Of a stretch of DNA of 64,000 nt, positions 31,701 to 43,699 are shown piece after piece; the first letter of the stretch is position 1; each line of letters opens with the position of its first letter. The notes under the pieces are model-generated. The model did no database searches. It had not been told where the DNA came from and saw only the letters and a program-made list of their open reading frames with translations. The position numbers and the translations under genes were made by a program. Source of the stretch: Bombardia bombarda (taxonomy: Eukaryota; Ascomycota; Sordariomycetes; Sordariales; Lasiosphaeriaceae); contig JAULSR010000002.1 in NCBI GenBank assembly GCA_030512295.1, positions 4,340,001-4,404,000 on the forward strand, read 5' to 3'.

Positions 31701-34336
31701 CTCGAGATGGTCTCGATTGAGATGACGGCCGGCTAGTAACATTGACAACGTCCATCAGATGATCGGCGACACAGCCGCCCCTGTAGGGCGTGCACTACGC
31801 TACTATTCGCGACATGAGACATCAACCCCAGACCAAGTCGATGGCGGGGATCCGTGCCATGGCTTTCGACTTCCCCTGAGTCGCAGATGGTTGCATTGCT
31901 GCAACCCAGCAGCTCGCAGGACCCTGGGGGCATCGTCCGTGAAGAAATGGACCTAGGTCGGGCTAAGGTGCCTCAGATGGCCAGTCACTCACGACTGTCG
32001 CACTTTGCTTCTCCAAAGCAAAGCTAGGGTGCGTCGTGGCCGTCTCAAAGATGTGTCCGTCATTCGCTTTTCATGGGATATACTTTGCGCTTGCGGAAGC
32101 GCGGGACGCGCCTCTAGTTGCCCGTTCTTGGTGCAGGTACATACTGTAACATACAAGTACCGTCTTTTGTTGTCTTGCTGGGTGAGAGATCCATCCAATC
32201 GATCCTCCCGGGCGATGAGCAATGTCTTGCATCTTTGTCCCGAACTCCCTTCTCAAAGCCTTGGTAGATATCGAATTACCACCACCTATTCGTACCCAGC
32301 TATTCTTCCCCACCCCCCTTCTCATCTCATCTCCATTCCACAACGCTGTTCCTGGAGATCCTGCAGAGCCTGCTCTTGCTCTTGCTTGCATGATTGGCGG
32401 CGGTTATTACAGCCGACTCTGCGCCCTTGGCGCTCGCACTGAAATGCATGCGACAGCGCTTAAAGACTGGGCCACCCCGTTCTCGACACGATACCCCTGA
32501 CCCCGCACTACACCACCCATCACACCACACCATCGACAACCAGGAACGGAACAAAAAGAAATAGGGGGAAACGGTCACCAACGAGCAAAACATGGTCGAA
32601 CCAGTTTTGGGACTATATTTGATTTGTCGAGGACGCAAGACTCTCTTTAGAGGACGATGCACCGTGAGTTATGTACTGGGCAAAAATTAAGAATGACAAA
32701 CTTCATTCATTTCCTGCCCTGTTGAACGTCATGACAGCGCAATCTTGTTGGCTGCAGTCTATTCTCATTTGGGTTCTTGATTGGTGACGTGCCGTGCCGC
32801 CCGCCAGTCGTGGTTGATGCAGATGCACCACATCGGATTCTTCTGAGGTTTTGGTTAGCTTGGAGGGTTGGGGGCCAGAAGATCAATCACTTCACCCCGT
32901 CTCATGCATGCGTCTTTATTTAGATATGGACACTAGTCTAGCGCCAGCAAGGTACGCATCCAATGATTTCTTTGACTTTTCCCGCGCCAATAGCTATTTT
33001 GTCGGCCAGTGCACTCCCCCTTTTTGACCCCTTTTTATTTTATTTCTGGTTACTTAATATCTCATAGCATGTCGGCGTCGTTTCACGCACACGTATTGAA
33101 GAGACAAGCCTATATCTTTGTGATCCTTCACCGGCCAAAACATGAACCGAACATCTGCCCCATAGTGGTATTACGTTGCTGAAGCTTGTCTTTTGATTGA
33201 GACTTGATGTACATAACCCACACCTTTGAATTGCGACCACCCAAGAGGCAAATGGGGCTGGCTAGGTACTACAATTTTAATCAGGTATCAGATAATTTAT
33301 CAATAAAATTTATCAAGGCAAAGGGAAAGATTGAGTAAAGTACGATAACTTTCACACGCTGAGAGCAGCGACTCAGTTAGCGTGCTTCACCCAAATTCAT
33401 AGTAATGCCATTAGACAAGGTTGATTATATACCTTAGTTTTAGCCAGGAGAGCCCTTGTTTCTGTAATTGCGCAGATTCGGATGTCGTGCATAACTTGGA
33501 TTTCCCTTTTATTATTATGCAATCTGTACGAGAACCTCTGGATAGAATCTTCATGTCCCAGGTTTATACCTGATGTATGAATAAAGGCCACCGTTGCGAG
33601 TCATAGGCTACCTCCACTCAAGCCATGCAAGCACACAGAACCCTTCTGGTATGCCGGTCCTGCACATGACCTTGACCACTGACACGCGGTCGATATTAAG
33701 ATACGGTGTAGGGATCATGGGGGTTGCTTCGAGAACATATGCTGTGAATATTAGTAGGCATTTATATAGCTGTGCGGAGTACTGGCTGGATGCGAGCAAT
33801 TATGGACATGACTCAATTTTATTTATTTGAAGTCTACCGTTCTATGAGAACGGCCTGTCATTTGTCTTTTCACACAAGAAGATTTTACTCGACATCTCAG
33901 CTTCTGATAACCCAGTTAAATAATGGATCACAATAAAGTGTTAAATGTGAGAAGAAGATCAGGTACATTATGAGTCAAAAAGTCTGGCCCCCTCCCTAAT
34001 TTTACTATCTCATTGTACCCAAAATTTCCTTTCATAGCTCAAATGGAATTAGTTACAGATGGAATAGTTGGAGGTGGGATAGTTGTAGGTGGTGTAGTTG
34101 TAGGTGGTGGTCGCACATGGGGTTAGACTTATTGATTGGCACTGCACCTTAGGTACCTAGGTACTTATACAAACAGACATGCTACAATATTGAAGGTAAC
34201 CTGGATATGTGGTGTGGGCTGCTGAGTGTCATGCAACTGATTTGATTTTAGCAAATTCCATGACTATATCCAGCCCAGTGAAGCAAATTGCAGTCAGCAA
34301 AGAAATAAGGTAACTCGTTTTCCTTGACTGGCCACT
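28786..34336. other. 5.5-kb gene-poor region
   Basis: No credible coding gene. The part next to the Gln-rich gene (28.9-30.4 kb) is GA-rich on the plus strand, hence CT-rich on that gene's sense strand, consistent with a long leader or promoter. It carries an 8-bp tandem repeat (29891-29930). The part from about 33.0 to 34.3 kb is AT-richer, with a TACCTAGGTA palindrome at 34154-34163. Confidence 0.6.
29891..29930. repeat. 8-bp tandem repeat, unit tgcagtgg
   Basis: Five perfect copies followed by degenerate ones. The matching 8-bp period causes Thr/His/Cys-rich chance frames on the opposite strand. Confidence 0.85.
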
Positions 34337-35843
34337 CTACAAAAGTCCAAGTGCCTCACGTCTCGACTTGGAATTGGGGTCAAAGTAGGGTTTCTCGCCC
34401 AACGAGACTACACGGTTTCCCTGGCGTTTTCCAGCATAATCACTGTTAGGGAAATGATCAGTCACGGATGGTCCATTCACGGGATATAATCTTGAGGACA
34501 AGGAGTGACTTACTTGGTGGCTGTGTGAAAGACGGATCGGCTTGAGACGGTCAGCATTCATCGAGTGTATCGTAGTATCTACAAGTCGGCAAAAGACTCA
34601 CTTGTCCCAAACAGCCAGGTCATTCTTGTTCCAACGGAATCGCACCTGTAGGTCGTGATTCTCGACAATGATCTGATGGACTGCGGTAGAGAGAAGGCTG
34701 GTTAGTATTCCCGGAATCAAAAGATACTAGGAGATAGCCAAAGACTGACAGTAAGCCTTGATTATCTCACTCTCCCTCTCGGTCACTCCGTTGATCCATC
34801 CGGCTTCGATTTGATGCCCCGCCCCAAAGAGGCTCTTCCATCCTGTCACTGGGTTGGTGCGAACGACTGGACTGTAATGGTTTGTCAGCAATTTTGAAAT
34901 CGTAGGGAGTGATTGAGACGTACTGCTCGGCTTTGAAGTCGAGTCCCGTGTTTTCGGGAGCACCACGATAGTCGTCAATGAGTTCCTCTCCAAAGGCTTC
35001 CTTGACTTTGACAAAGTTTGGCTGATAGTGGGTGGCTGTCAGGGACTCTGCAATCTTCTGGAATACAGGCGACAGGCGATCATATGCCTCATAGCCCGAA
35101 GCCCAGAGTGTGTCACCACCCGCATCGGTGGGAGGGTCCACAATCTTGAGGATGGCGTAATCAGAGGGAATCCGCTCAAATGTGATACTATATGAGTCGA
35201 GGTCAGTATACAAAGGCTCAATAGGAAGCAAACGAAGGTGACCAAGAAAACTAGGTAAGGCGACTGACTCAGCGTGCCAGCCATGGCTCGCAATCCGCTT
35301 TGATGCTGGAGAATATCGGTCAGAGTAGAACTTGCGGTTCTGCTCTGAGGAAATCACAGACACCTCGTCGTCAAGCTTGCCATTTTCGTCCACCGCAATA
35401 CCGCGCTTGCTGTTGGCCAAGGCATGGCGATGGAGCTTGGAGGTCTCAGGCTTGCCGGTCAACTCGCCGAGTCTCTGGCCGAGCAGCTTCTGGTTCTCAA
35501 TGTTGAGGTCTTGATTTCGGAAGAACACAACGCCTCTCTGTGAGACTGGGTAGAACTGTCAGCTGGATGCACTGGTATCGGGAGCAAATCGACCATACTT
35601 ACTGAGGATTGCCAGGTCACGAAGCTTCACATCATCGTGGAGTATGTCACTGATCTGCAGGGTGGGAAACTCCCGTCCAATCACGTTGGTGACGTCGAAT
35701 TGCTCGTAGGAGTCGAGGCTTCCAGAATATTTGAGCGGCTCCGAAAGCCTGGAGCTGCTGCTATGATTGGTTATGCTCTTGGTTGGGACAGCAGCTACCT
35801 CGGGGGTGATTTGGATGTCGATATCTGCTGCAGGAGGGGCCAT
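34337..35843 (-). CDS. TauD/TfdA-family Fe(II)/2-oxoglutarate dioxygenase
   Basis: Seven exons reconstruct a 371-residue protein: 35843-35603, 35545-35269, 35187-34924, 34871-34750, 34680-34602, 34540-34514 and 34442-34337. All six introns are GT...AG, 52-81 bases, and each junction keeps frame. The sixth exon is only 27 bases. The iron triad reads as His171 and Asp173 (HGWHAD) with distal His333 (VFHTAT). Arg347 (GNRVVSLGEKP) is the expected 2-oxoglutarate anchor. The ISQRGVVFFRNQ and GGDTLWASGYEAYDRLSP segments are typical of fungal taurine/sulfonate dioxygenases of the JLP1 kind. These release sulfite from sulfonates, although related enzymes act on other acids. It is divergent from a DMT transporter whose substrate is unknown. 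The protein appears intact. Confidence 0.92.
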
Positions 35844-37134
35844 GGTGGATGAGAGGTGAGAGGATAGTCTGAAACTATTCTGACGTGCAGTTTGTCAACC
35901 TAGAGAGAAAATACGTTCATTATATGTTTGAACATGGCCCCCCCAGCGTTGAAGTGGTTTGCCGACCACGCCCCGAACTTCAAAAGTTGTCACCAGGTCC
36001 AGCATGATGTGAGATACCCCGCGGGTTGCGCCACGAGACTGCCATCTAATTCGACATTGCCTCTTGCGGAATTCAGTGAAGCAAAGTCGTATGTCGGATG
36101 CCGCACTACAGGGAGCAATCACCTGAAGGCATCAACATTGGGATTGCATGATACCTAGTATACAGGCGGAAAGGCACCTTGTCATTCTCGCGCCATCTTG
36201 CACCATGTAGGAAAAAGGGTGACAGGAGTGGTGCGCCATACTTGGCATTGTTTGGGGAGTGTTTGTGCAACACCATGCACTTAGTATGCATAATAAAATG
36301 AGGCATGGTAGTGGTTGGAAGGGCCCGGACTCGGCGCCGATGAGTTTGCATCGTGGGTGAAGCAAGCCGGGCCCGGAACCGTAGTGTGAGCTAAAATGGC
36401 GGATTCATGTGAGGCGGCAGGTGAGGTAATGTTGAACAAAGACCATCCATCACTTCAGTAACGCTGAGATACCGACAATGACCTGTCCCAATGTCCCGAA
36501 CATGGGTCCGTCTGCGTTTGCGGCGCTCTGAAACGAGCGGGAAGTGTTGTGTGATGTGAATGCCGTCGTCAATGGGAGAAATAATGAACCGTTGATACAT
36601 TGTAGAAATCCAACCTCAGTCTGTTGAGGAGATGAAGGAGGAAAGAAGAGGTGTGGATGGAAGCCCCGCAAGGTGGGTAAGGTGTAGGTAGAATAGGTCG
36701 GACGCCGCAACCCCTAAAATGGAGTACCCACAGGAGGTAGCCCAGCCCCCAGCTGCCGCCATAGCCTGGAACCTAGGCGGCTTGGGGGGGTAGTCAGTTT
36801 CCAGTTGGCGGGTTCCGTGCCGATCCTTAGGCCAGATGGGGGCTGGCAGCGCAGCGCATGGGTCGCTGAGGAGGCAGGCAAGCGCAGTTGCCAACGCTGG
36901 ACCAGAATCCCAATCAATGCAATTCATCTTCCGCTATATATCGACACCTTGTCCTGCATCTGCAGAGCAAGCGGATATGCCTGCCGACGCCGCACAGTCC
37001 CTACTTCGTCCCATCCAGACCAACACCCACACCCACACCCACACCCACAGGTACAGTACCCGGAAACCTGAGGCGCTGCCGTGTAGGTCTTCTATTACCT
37101 CCAACGACTACGAGCCATCCCGTACCCTTGAGCC
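35844..37134. other. Divergent promoter region, TauD-type gene and DMT transporter
   Basis: No gene seen. The ACACCC repeat at 37023-37049 lies about 90 bases before the transporter start. Confidence 0.65.
37023..37049. repeat. ACACCC hexanucleotide repeat
   Basis: About 4.5 copies in the presumed leader of the DMT transporter. The complementary strand has regularly spaced GGG runs. Confidence 0.8.
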
Positions 37135-38565
37135 ATGTACCGCTCCACCGACACACGGCCTGGCAAGCCTCTGCTCGATGCTGCGTCGTACAGCTCCGAC
37201 GACGAAGACGACCGTGGCCGCAAGTCCCATCGCGGTGGCCGACGAGGGAGCCCGCTTCTCGCCTCGTCAACCCTCGACTCCCAAGCTCCCTCGTCCTACC
37301 TGCACCCCCGAACACCGACGACATCCGCCTCGGAAGCCGGCGCGGCCATGGCTGGGGACCGCCCGACCTTTTCGCGTCGCAGTACCTTCCGCTCCCGCAG
37401 CCCTGCCACCAACGCCCGCCTCGAAGCCAACAAGAAATACACATATGCCGCCATCTTCCTCGTCATCAGCCTCATTTCCTTCACAGTCCAGACCGAGCTG
37501 GCGGCCTACATACAGCACGGACTGGGGTGGAACAAGGCCTACTGCATGCTGTACCTGACCCACGGCTCGTGGACCCTGCTCTGGCCCCTGCAGCTGGCCT
37601 TCCTACGGCTCCGCAAGCTCGAGCAGCCGTGGCCGCAGTTCTGGCGTCGACACGTGTGGCTTGTGCGGACGACAGCGCAGATGGTGGAGCGGCAAGAGCT
37701 GGACATCCCCCGCAGCGCCGCCCTCCATTCGCCGTGGCCCTACCTGGTCAGGACCACTGCCATGGTCACCATCTCGCTGACGGTGGCAGGCCTGAGCTGG
37801 TACCTGGCCGTGAGCATGACCACACCCAGCGACCTTACCGCCATCTACAACTGCAGCGCCTTCTTTGCCTACGCATTCTCTGTCCCGCTGCTCAAGGAAA
37901 GACTGCGTCTTGACAAGAGCGTGGCGGTTGCGGTGGCCATCATTGGCGTCTTGGTCGTGGCGTACGGCGACAGCAAGGATTTTACAACAACAAGCGCCGC
38001 CGAGGCATCCAACCGGTTTCTCGGCAATCTGATCATTGGCGTGGGTTCCGTCCTGTACGGACTTTACGAGGTCTTGTACAAGCGATTCGCCTGCCCGCCC
38101 GAGGGCACCTCTGCCGGACGGGGCATGGTCTTTGCCAACACCTTTGGGAGCTGCATCGGTCTGTTCACCGTCCTCGTGCTGTGGGTCCCGCTGCCCATCC
38201 TGCATGTTTTGGGGTGGGAGACGTTTGAGCTGCCGACAGGCCAGGCCGCCTGGCTGCTGTTCCTCAGCGTGCTGGCCAACATGACCTTCTCGGGCTCCTT
38301 CCTCGTGCTCATCTCGCTCACTAGCCCGGTCCTGAGCTCGGTCGCCGCGCTGCTGACCATCTTTATCGTGGCGATTGTCGACTGGTTCTGGACCGGCGTG
38401 CCCCTGAGCGCTGCCGCTGTGTTTGGCGGCCTGCTGATTATTGTGGCGTTTGGCATGCTGAGCTGGAGTACATGGCGCGAGATGGCCGAGGACGAGCGCA
38501 ACCGGCGAGAGGTCGATTTTAGCGGCGATGACGATGTGGATGATAGTGACAAGGACGACGATTAG
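37135..38565 (+). CDS. Drug/metabolite (DMT, EamA/SLC35F-like) membrane transporter
   Basis: An intronless frame of 476 residues. A disordered acidic and Ser-rich N-terminal tail (about 100 residues, SSDDEDD) precedes roughly ten hydrophobic segments starting at YTYAAIFLVISLISFTV. There is a gap of charged residues after the second or third helix. The first repeat half ends with AVAVAIIGVLVVAYGD and the second with AAVFGGLLIIVAFGML. The motifs SDLTAIYNCSAFFAYAFSV (EamA helix 4) and VLSSVAALLTIFIVAIVDW are characteristic of the fungal DMT group that includes the yeast vacuolar YML018C/Thi74 proteins. An acidic C-terminal tail (GDDDVDDSDKDDD) follows. Vacuolar or Golgi membrane location is likely by family; the cargo is unknown. 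Translation of a long antisense frame here is rejected. Confidence 0.92.
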   Translation: MYRSTDTRPGKPLLDAASYSSDDEDDRGRKSHRGGRRGSPLLASSTLDSQAPSSYLHPRTPTTSASEAGAAMAGDRPTFSRRSTFRSRSPATNARLEANKKYTYAAIFLVISLISFTVQTELAAYIQHGLGWNKAYCMLYLTHGSWTLLWPLQLAFLRLRKLEQPWPQFWRRHVWLVRTTAQMVERQELDIPRSAALHSPWPYLVRTTAMVTISLTVAGLSWYLAVSMTTPSDLTAIYNCSAFFAYAFSVPLLKERLRLDKSVAVAVAIIGVLVVAYGDSKDFTTTSAAEASNRFLGNLIIGVGSVLYGLYEVLYKRFACPPEGTSAGRGMVFANTFGSCIGLFTVLVLWVPLPILHVLGWETFELPTGQAAWLLFLSVLANMTFSGSFLVLISLTSPVLSSVAALLTIFIVAIVDWFWTGVPLSAAAVFGGLLIIVAFGMLSWSTWREMAEDERNRREVDFSGDDDVDDSDKDDD

Positions 38566-39235
38566 ATGCCCATACACTTTTGTTATTTTTTTTTTTTTTT
38601 GAGATGGTGTTGTTGGAAGCATCAGTCCATGTTTACTATGCTCCTTTTACGCCATACGATAAACACTCGAGGTAGTCCTCACCATTTGAAGTCAAAGAAT
38701 ACACTACAGACGGGCCCACAGAGGACCCATTAAAGATCTCGGGACATATTATAGATTTTCTATTTCTGGCATATTATCTCGAGGGGAGACGGAAGGGCGT
38801 TGGGTGATCTTTGCGCATCTTGATTATTTTGACCGCATTTCCGGGGGTTTGGGCACCTTCGCGACTCAGTCCGCCCATCTCATCCAGCCGGGCGTCGACA
38901 GTCAGTACAGTGAGCTGGAAAAGAAGAGCACCTCCCATGCCGACGGCTTGACGAGACACACTCGTCACGCTTCTCACATCTACTTCGGTCTGGGTCTAAG
39001 CTGGATGTCCCAACCACTCCTAGAAACCAGGGACCAGGATCGACAGGTCAGGTGGTCAAAGTAATGGCACTATTTTGTTGATAGGGATTATATGTTAGAC
39101 GGTTTCCTGCCAGCTGGTGGCGCACCCACGGGTGCATAAGTTGGGAGGGCATGGCAATCCAAATCTGCGGCATTGCAATAGTCCATAGACTGGCTACTGC
39201 CGTGTATATTAAACTGACTTGGCATAATGCCACAT
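38566..39235. other. Convergent intergenic region
   Basis: A T-run (38585-38600) follows the transporter stop and suits 3' processing. No gene is seen. Confidence 0.6.
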
Positions 39236-40746
39236 TCACCAGGCCCACAGATACTGTATGCCGGTCTGGGAGTCATCGATGTTATCTGAGTCCGCGTACG
39301 AAGCCGCGGAATCATCACTCGATTCGCTCGGTGGCCGCCTGGGCCCCTTGGCAAAGACGCCTTCGCGCTCGACGTACCAGCCTGTCCCGCTCATGCGCAC
39401 AAACTGCACAGCCAGCTCCCATGCATCTCTGTCAGCCGCGTCACCGCTCTCAAACTCTCGAAGATACCGCCAGTTAGTCTCGACAGGCGGGCTGATACCA
39501 TCGTCAACAGCATTATGGTCTAAGCCCTCCTCCACACCCTCATAGTCCGCCAAAAGCTCCCGCATGATGAGGCTGTAGCAACTGTTTCGCTCCATCCACA
39601 AGTCCGATAGCTGTATATGGCGCATCTCTACCGGGTCGCGCAGTATGTCGTTGCGCGGAACGAGCTGCACAAAGAGCCGGTCGATGGGCGGGAGGAAGCT
39701 CACGAGGTTGTTGAAGTGCGAGGACAATGGGAATATCGCGACATAGGAAAGGGATTTGACTGTCGGTGGAATGAGCGGTATATCGTTTGGCGCTTCCTCA
39801 CAGCCGAGTAGCGCGCCGAGTACAGATGGTGGTTGCTTGAGAAAGAACTCGTATGTCTGGTAGACGCGGGTTGACGAGCCCTCGTTCAGTAGCAGGTGCG
39901 TCCAGGGGCGAGCGGTGAAGAGTCGGCTTCGGGGTAGTTGGGCCCGTGGCAGCTCGTGGGGGCAGTGGAGGCGGAAGATGTCGGCTCGAGGTGTGATGTC
40001 GAGGGACCTGCGGATGTCAAAGGTTCGGGTTGCAATGTTGAGGGGGACGCTAATGCTTGTTTGGTCTTCATTGATCTTGCCTCTCGAGATAGTGATAGGA
40101 TATGCAGCATGTTGGGGTTGAAGCCCCATGCATCTCCAAGGAACAACATGCACGATATTAGAACTGCCAACATTTCTGGGGTGGCCAGGATGGTGACTCT
40201 CGTTGGATCCATAATGTCAAATACCAGATCCCACAACCAATTGCTATTGTCAACCCTTGAGGGGGCATTACTAGGTTGCAAGGGACCTTCTGTCGGTGCA
40301 TGGTGACCTGCAGATGCATCTGTTCGTTCGGCGACCTCACCCAATCCCACACTTGTCGGAAGTCCTACACTATTGCCAGCGGTTATCGTGAGGGAGTCGA
40401 CATATCGACACAAATCGTTGTTTTGGAGGAAAGCGAGCAGGGGGAAGATATCGAAGGGGTCGTTGTTCAAGCCTTGTTCGTAGAGTAACATGTCGAACCG
40501 GCTGAACTTCCAGTGGACATGGCGGAAGAGCAGAGGCATTGCTGTGGCGCGCCATCTTTTGCAGACAAGCGATGCTTCCTTGAGGGCTCCAGGGTGGCTA
40601 TCGAGCATGTCCCTTTTGGGTTGGTCGTGCAATCGGTCGTCGGAGGGGGGCGGGGTCTCGAGATAGCCCAAGACCTGGAACAGAAGCTCCGTCGGAAGAG
40701 CGTCGATTGTAATGGGGCATGTCGACTCGGAGCAATTGGAGGCCAT
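39236..40746 (-). CDS. Fungal F-box-like protein, reading frame apparently broken
   Basis: The first frame starts at ATG 40746. It opens with an F-box-like segment, ITIDALPTELLFQVLGYLE, then SLVCKRWRATAMPLLFRHVHW, as in fungal F-box proteins. It continues through LISCMLFLGDAWGFN and LHILSLSR. The expected continuation (ARPWTHLLLNEGSS, RVYQTYEFFLKQPPSVLGALLG, SGTGWYVE) lies in another frame that runs to the stop at 39236. The two frames overlap from 40153 to 39886. Codon third positions favour the second frame from about 40090 onward, where an extra GA in CGAGAG (40081-40090) would explain the shift. With it bridged the product would be about 500 residues. An unusual intron is possible but would remove sequence that looks coding. 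F-box proteins recruit substrates to SCF ubiquitin ligases. Confidence 0.75.
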
Positions 40747-41630
40747 GCTGAAAAGAACTGCTGATTGATCACCCGTATGGTGCTTGGCTGCTGCTATACT
40801 GACAAGTGCTGTTGGGGAGAAGTGAGGTTATGGAGGTTGGGTGCAGTAGCATCGATGCGACAGGACCACCAGGCACATGAGGGGTTGTAAGGTCTTTAGA
40901 AAGAGTACTGACGTCGGGGTCGGTCTCTGAGTTTGAACTAATCTAGCTCTATTGGATGGCCTCTCATTGGCTACGCCGAATGGCACAGGAACCTAGAACT
41001 AAACAAGGGTCGCTGATCAGTAGGTGGCACCTTCCCGCATACCGATGCCTCTGGCGGCGAGCTCTGGGAAGGTGGGGGGTGGTCCCCTTCCAGGTTCCTT
41101 TTCCAGACCAATCCCCGCGTTCTGATCCACGGCTCGCAGTTCTCTAAATGCAACCGACTAGCTCGGTGTGACCAAAACTCGCCAGCACTCACCATAATGG
41201 CCCTCGGTCGTGGTCTGCAAACGTCAAGCTACGTCCATCTGTCAGCCCTGACAAAGTGTCCACACTCGAAACTACAGGTTGTCGCAACTGCCGCTCATGC
41301 GCCCTGAGACGTCTTTACGCGTTTCTTTCTTGGCAGTCCGCACCGTCTCACCCACAGCACTTCTCGTCGCCTTCCTTAGCACAAACGTGGTGGTGATGAC
41401 CGCTGGGGGCTTTGTCTCTTCCCGTTCCGTATGACCTGTGGGATGGGGGACGCGGAAGGGAGGGTGTTGGCTTTGTTGCCACGACTATTCTATTAGGATG
41501 GGTGCGGTGAATAAAACCCGACGGAGTTGCCCATTGCTTCGACATCGAGCTGTCGCCTTTCCCGCGATATCATATCCTACGACTAATTTGGACACTACCT
41601 TAACTCTTGCTCGATATTCCAGCCCCTGCA
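40747..41630. other. Divergent promoter region, F-box gene and MetE-like gene
   Basis: No gene seen in these 884 bases. It should contain both promoters. Confidence 0.65.
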
Positions 41631-42982
41631 ATGGCCAGAAAGAACTTCCAACGGCCCCCCTTTCGGGCTGAGCACATGGGTTCTTTGTTGCGGCCCCAGA
41701 AGCTCTCCGAGAAGCGCGTGGAACTGGACGGCGAAGACGCCTTGACCATAGCTCACGACAGGGATCTCCAAAAGCTTGAAGACAATGCTATCGATGACAT
41801 TGTCAAGGTTCAGCTGGACCTGGGATACCACCCGGTCACGGACGGCGAGTACCGACGCCACCAGTTTTGGGGCACCTTCTTCCCCGGCCTCGAGGGCTTC
41901 GAAGAGATTATGGACCCTCCACTGGATATGTTCCGACTCTATGTTCCCGACCTGGCCGCTTTTAGTATGTCACACAAAGTCTGGGTGATGAGCTATTGAT
42001 CTCTTCAAGAGGGCATCGTCTGACAATGTCTTAGCCGAGGCGGGCCACAAACCAGGTGAATCCATTGTCTGCGTTGGAAAGATCAAACACAAAGGAAGCA
42101 CGTACATCGACCAGTGGAACTACCTAAAGAGTCACCTGCCAGCAGAGCGCGTCAAGGAGGCCAAGCTCACTCTTCCTGCTCCTGAATGGTATCATCTCCG
42201 GTACCAGACTGGACGAGCGTACCTCAAAGATGTCTATGCTAATGACGACGAGTACTTTGCCGACATTGCCGCCGCATACCGCACCGAGCTGCAGATTCTG
42301 TATGACGCCGGCTGTCGTAATGTCACTATTGATGATCCAAACCTCGCCTGTAAGAGTCGGCAGTGCATCTCGATGTAACCGGCCACATATCGAGTTACTG
42401 ACCACTGGCTTCCATCTAGACTTCTGCTCCGAAAAGATGCTCCAGGGCTTCAAAGACGCCGGTGAAGACTCCGAGGCACTTCTCGACAGCTACATCAAGC
42501 TGTACAAGGACTGCCTCTCGTCGCGCCCAGACGACTTCCATGTTGGCCTGCACCTGTGCCGCGGCAACTTTGCCTATAGCCGCCACTTTAGTGAGGGCGG
42601 GTACGACCGCGTCGCCATCAAGCTGTTCAACGACATCGACGTGGACACGTATTTCCTCGAGTACGACACGGAGCGCGCCGGTGGCTTTGAGCCGCTTGCC
42701 AAGCTGCCCCCCAACAAGAACGTGATTGTTGGCGTCATTACGAGCAAGTTTCCCGAGCTGGAGGACCTTGAAGAGATGCGGCAGCGCGTCTTTCAGGCCG
42801 CAGACTTTGTAGCCCAGGGATCGGGCCAGACGAGGGAAGAGGCGCTGCAACGGCTGGGGGTCAGTCCACAGTGCGGATTTGCGAGCCACCACCTGGGGAA
42901 CTCGGTTACGAGAGATGACATGATTGCTAAGCTGAAGTTGGTGAGGGACCTGGCCGATTCTATCTGGCCCGGAGAGCCGTAA
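41631..42982 (+). CDS. Stand-alone core-MetE-like (cobalamin-independent methionine synthase catalytic domain) protein
   Basis: Three exons, 41631-41964, 42035-42349 and 42420-42982, encode 403 residues. Both introns are 70 bases and frame-consistent. ATG 41631 (ctgcaATGg) is the first AUG. Only the catalytic barrel of MetE is present: the N-terminal half of full-length methionine synthase (about 760 residues) is missing. The zinc ligands are visible as His261 and Cys263 (GLHLCRGN), Glu297 (YFLEYD) and Cys368 (SPQCGF). FRAEHMGSLLRP, YHPVTDGEYRRHQFW and TIDDPNLA match the MetE C-domain folate and homocysteine pocket. Fungi usually have a separate full-length Met6, so this paralogue probably methylates another thiol or uses another methyl donor. 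The reaction is unproven. Confidence 0.9.
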
Positions 42983-43699
42983 GGGGGTGGCGTCGAGGTT
43001 GACAGACGATTTAAGGATGCTGATGAGGCGTAATGGGAGTTGTGAGTAGTAGGTGTTGGGTATTCAAGGAGGCTACCTGAGGCATATGGCATTTTGGAGA
43101 TTTGTTTCAATCTTTCCTGATATTTGTCGGCTTGTACTAATTGGGCGAATTTGGATGGACTGATGAGATGGAGAAAACGCTCTCATCTGAGAGTGGGGTG
43201 AGGTATATGTCAAATATAGTGCTTGCTGGAATTGGTCCCCTGGCCGTGAAGGCGGACAGCAGATGCCAGGAACACTAATCGGTTGAAGACAAGGGATCTG
43301 GAAAATGACGTCATGTTCAAGACAAGGGCAAACTGAAGTCGTTGAACATGAAATCAAAGTCTTGAAGAGACTATGGGGTTCTAGAATGAAGAGTAAAGCC
43401 TAGGGCTATGCTAATGACACGAAGAGAAATCTATCTTGAGCTGTTTGCGGGCGTGGAGTGTCAATTGGGGATTCGGAGAAGATCGGGTGAGGTCGAAGTT
43501 CTGTCAGACCACCCCACCAGAGATCTGGGCCCACTCGATCCACTGATTCAGTCAGGGTTTTTTCCCCCGCACTCGCACTCGCACCCGCAGCTGGAGGTAC
43601 CTACCTTACCTGCCGTTCATGGTTATTAGCTCATCGTTTTTGAGATCGTTCCAGGTCCTGGTCTCATCACGAATAATTCTAACAACAAATACAGTCAAA
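42983..43699. other. Intergenic region, MetE-like gene to adenylosuccinate lyase
   Basis: No gene seen. It holds the promoter of the adenylosuccinate lyase gene. Confidence 0.6.

Noticed and set aside
37603..38622. 339-codon open frame antisense to the DMT transporter
   Set aside because: Its His/Asp/Gln-rich composition is the usual shadow of a GC-rich membrane-protein gene; no domain is visible.
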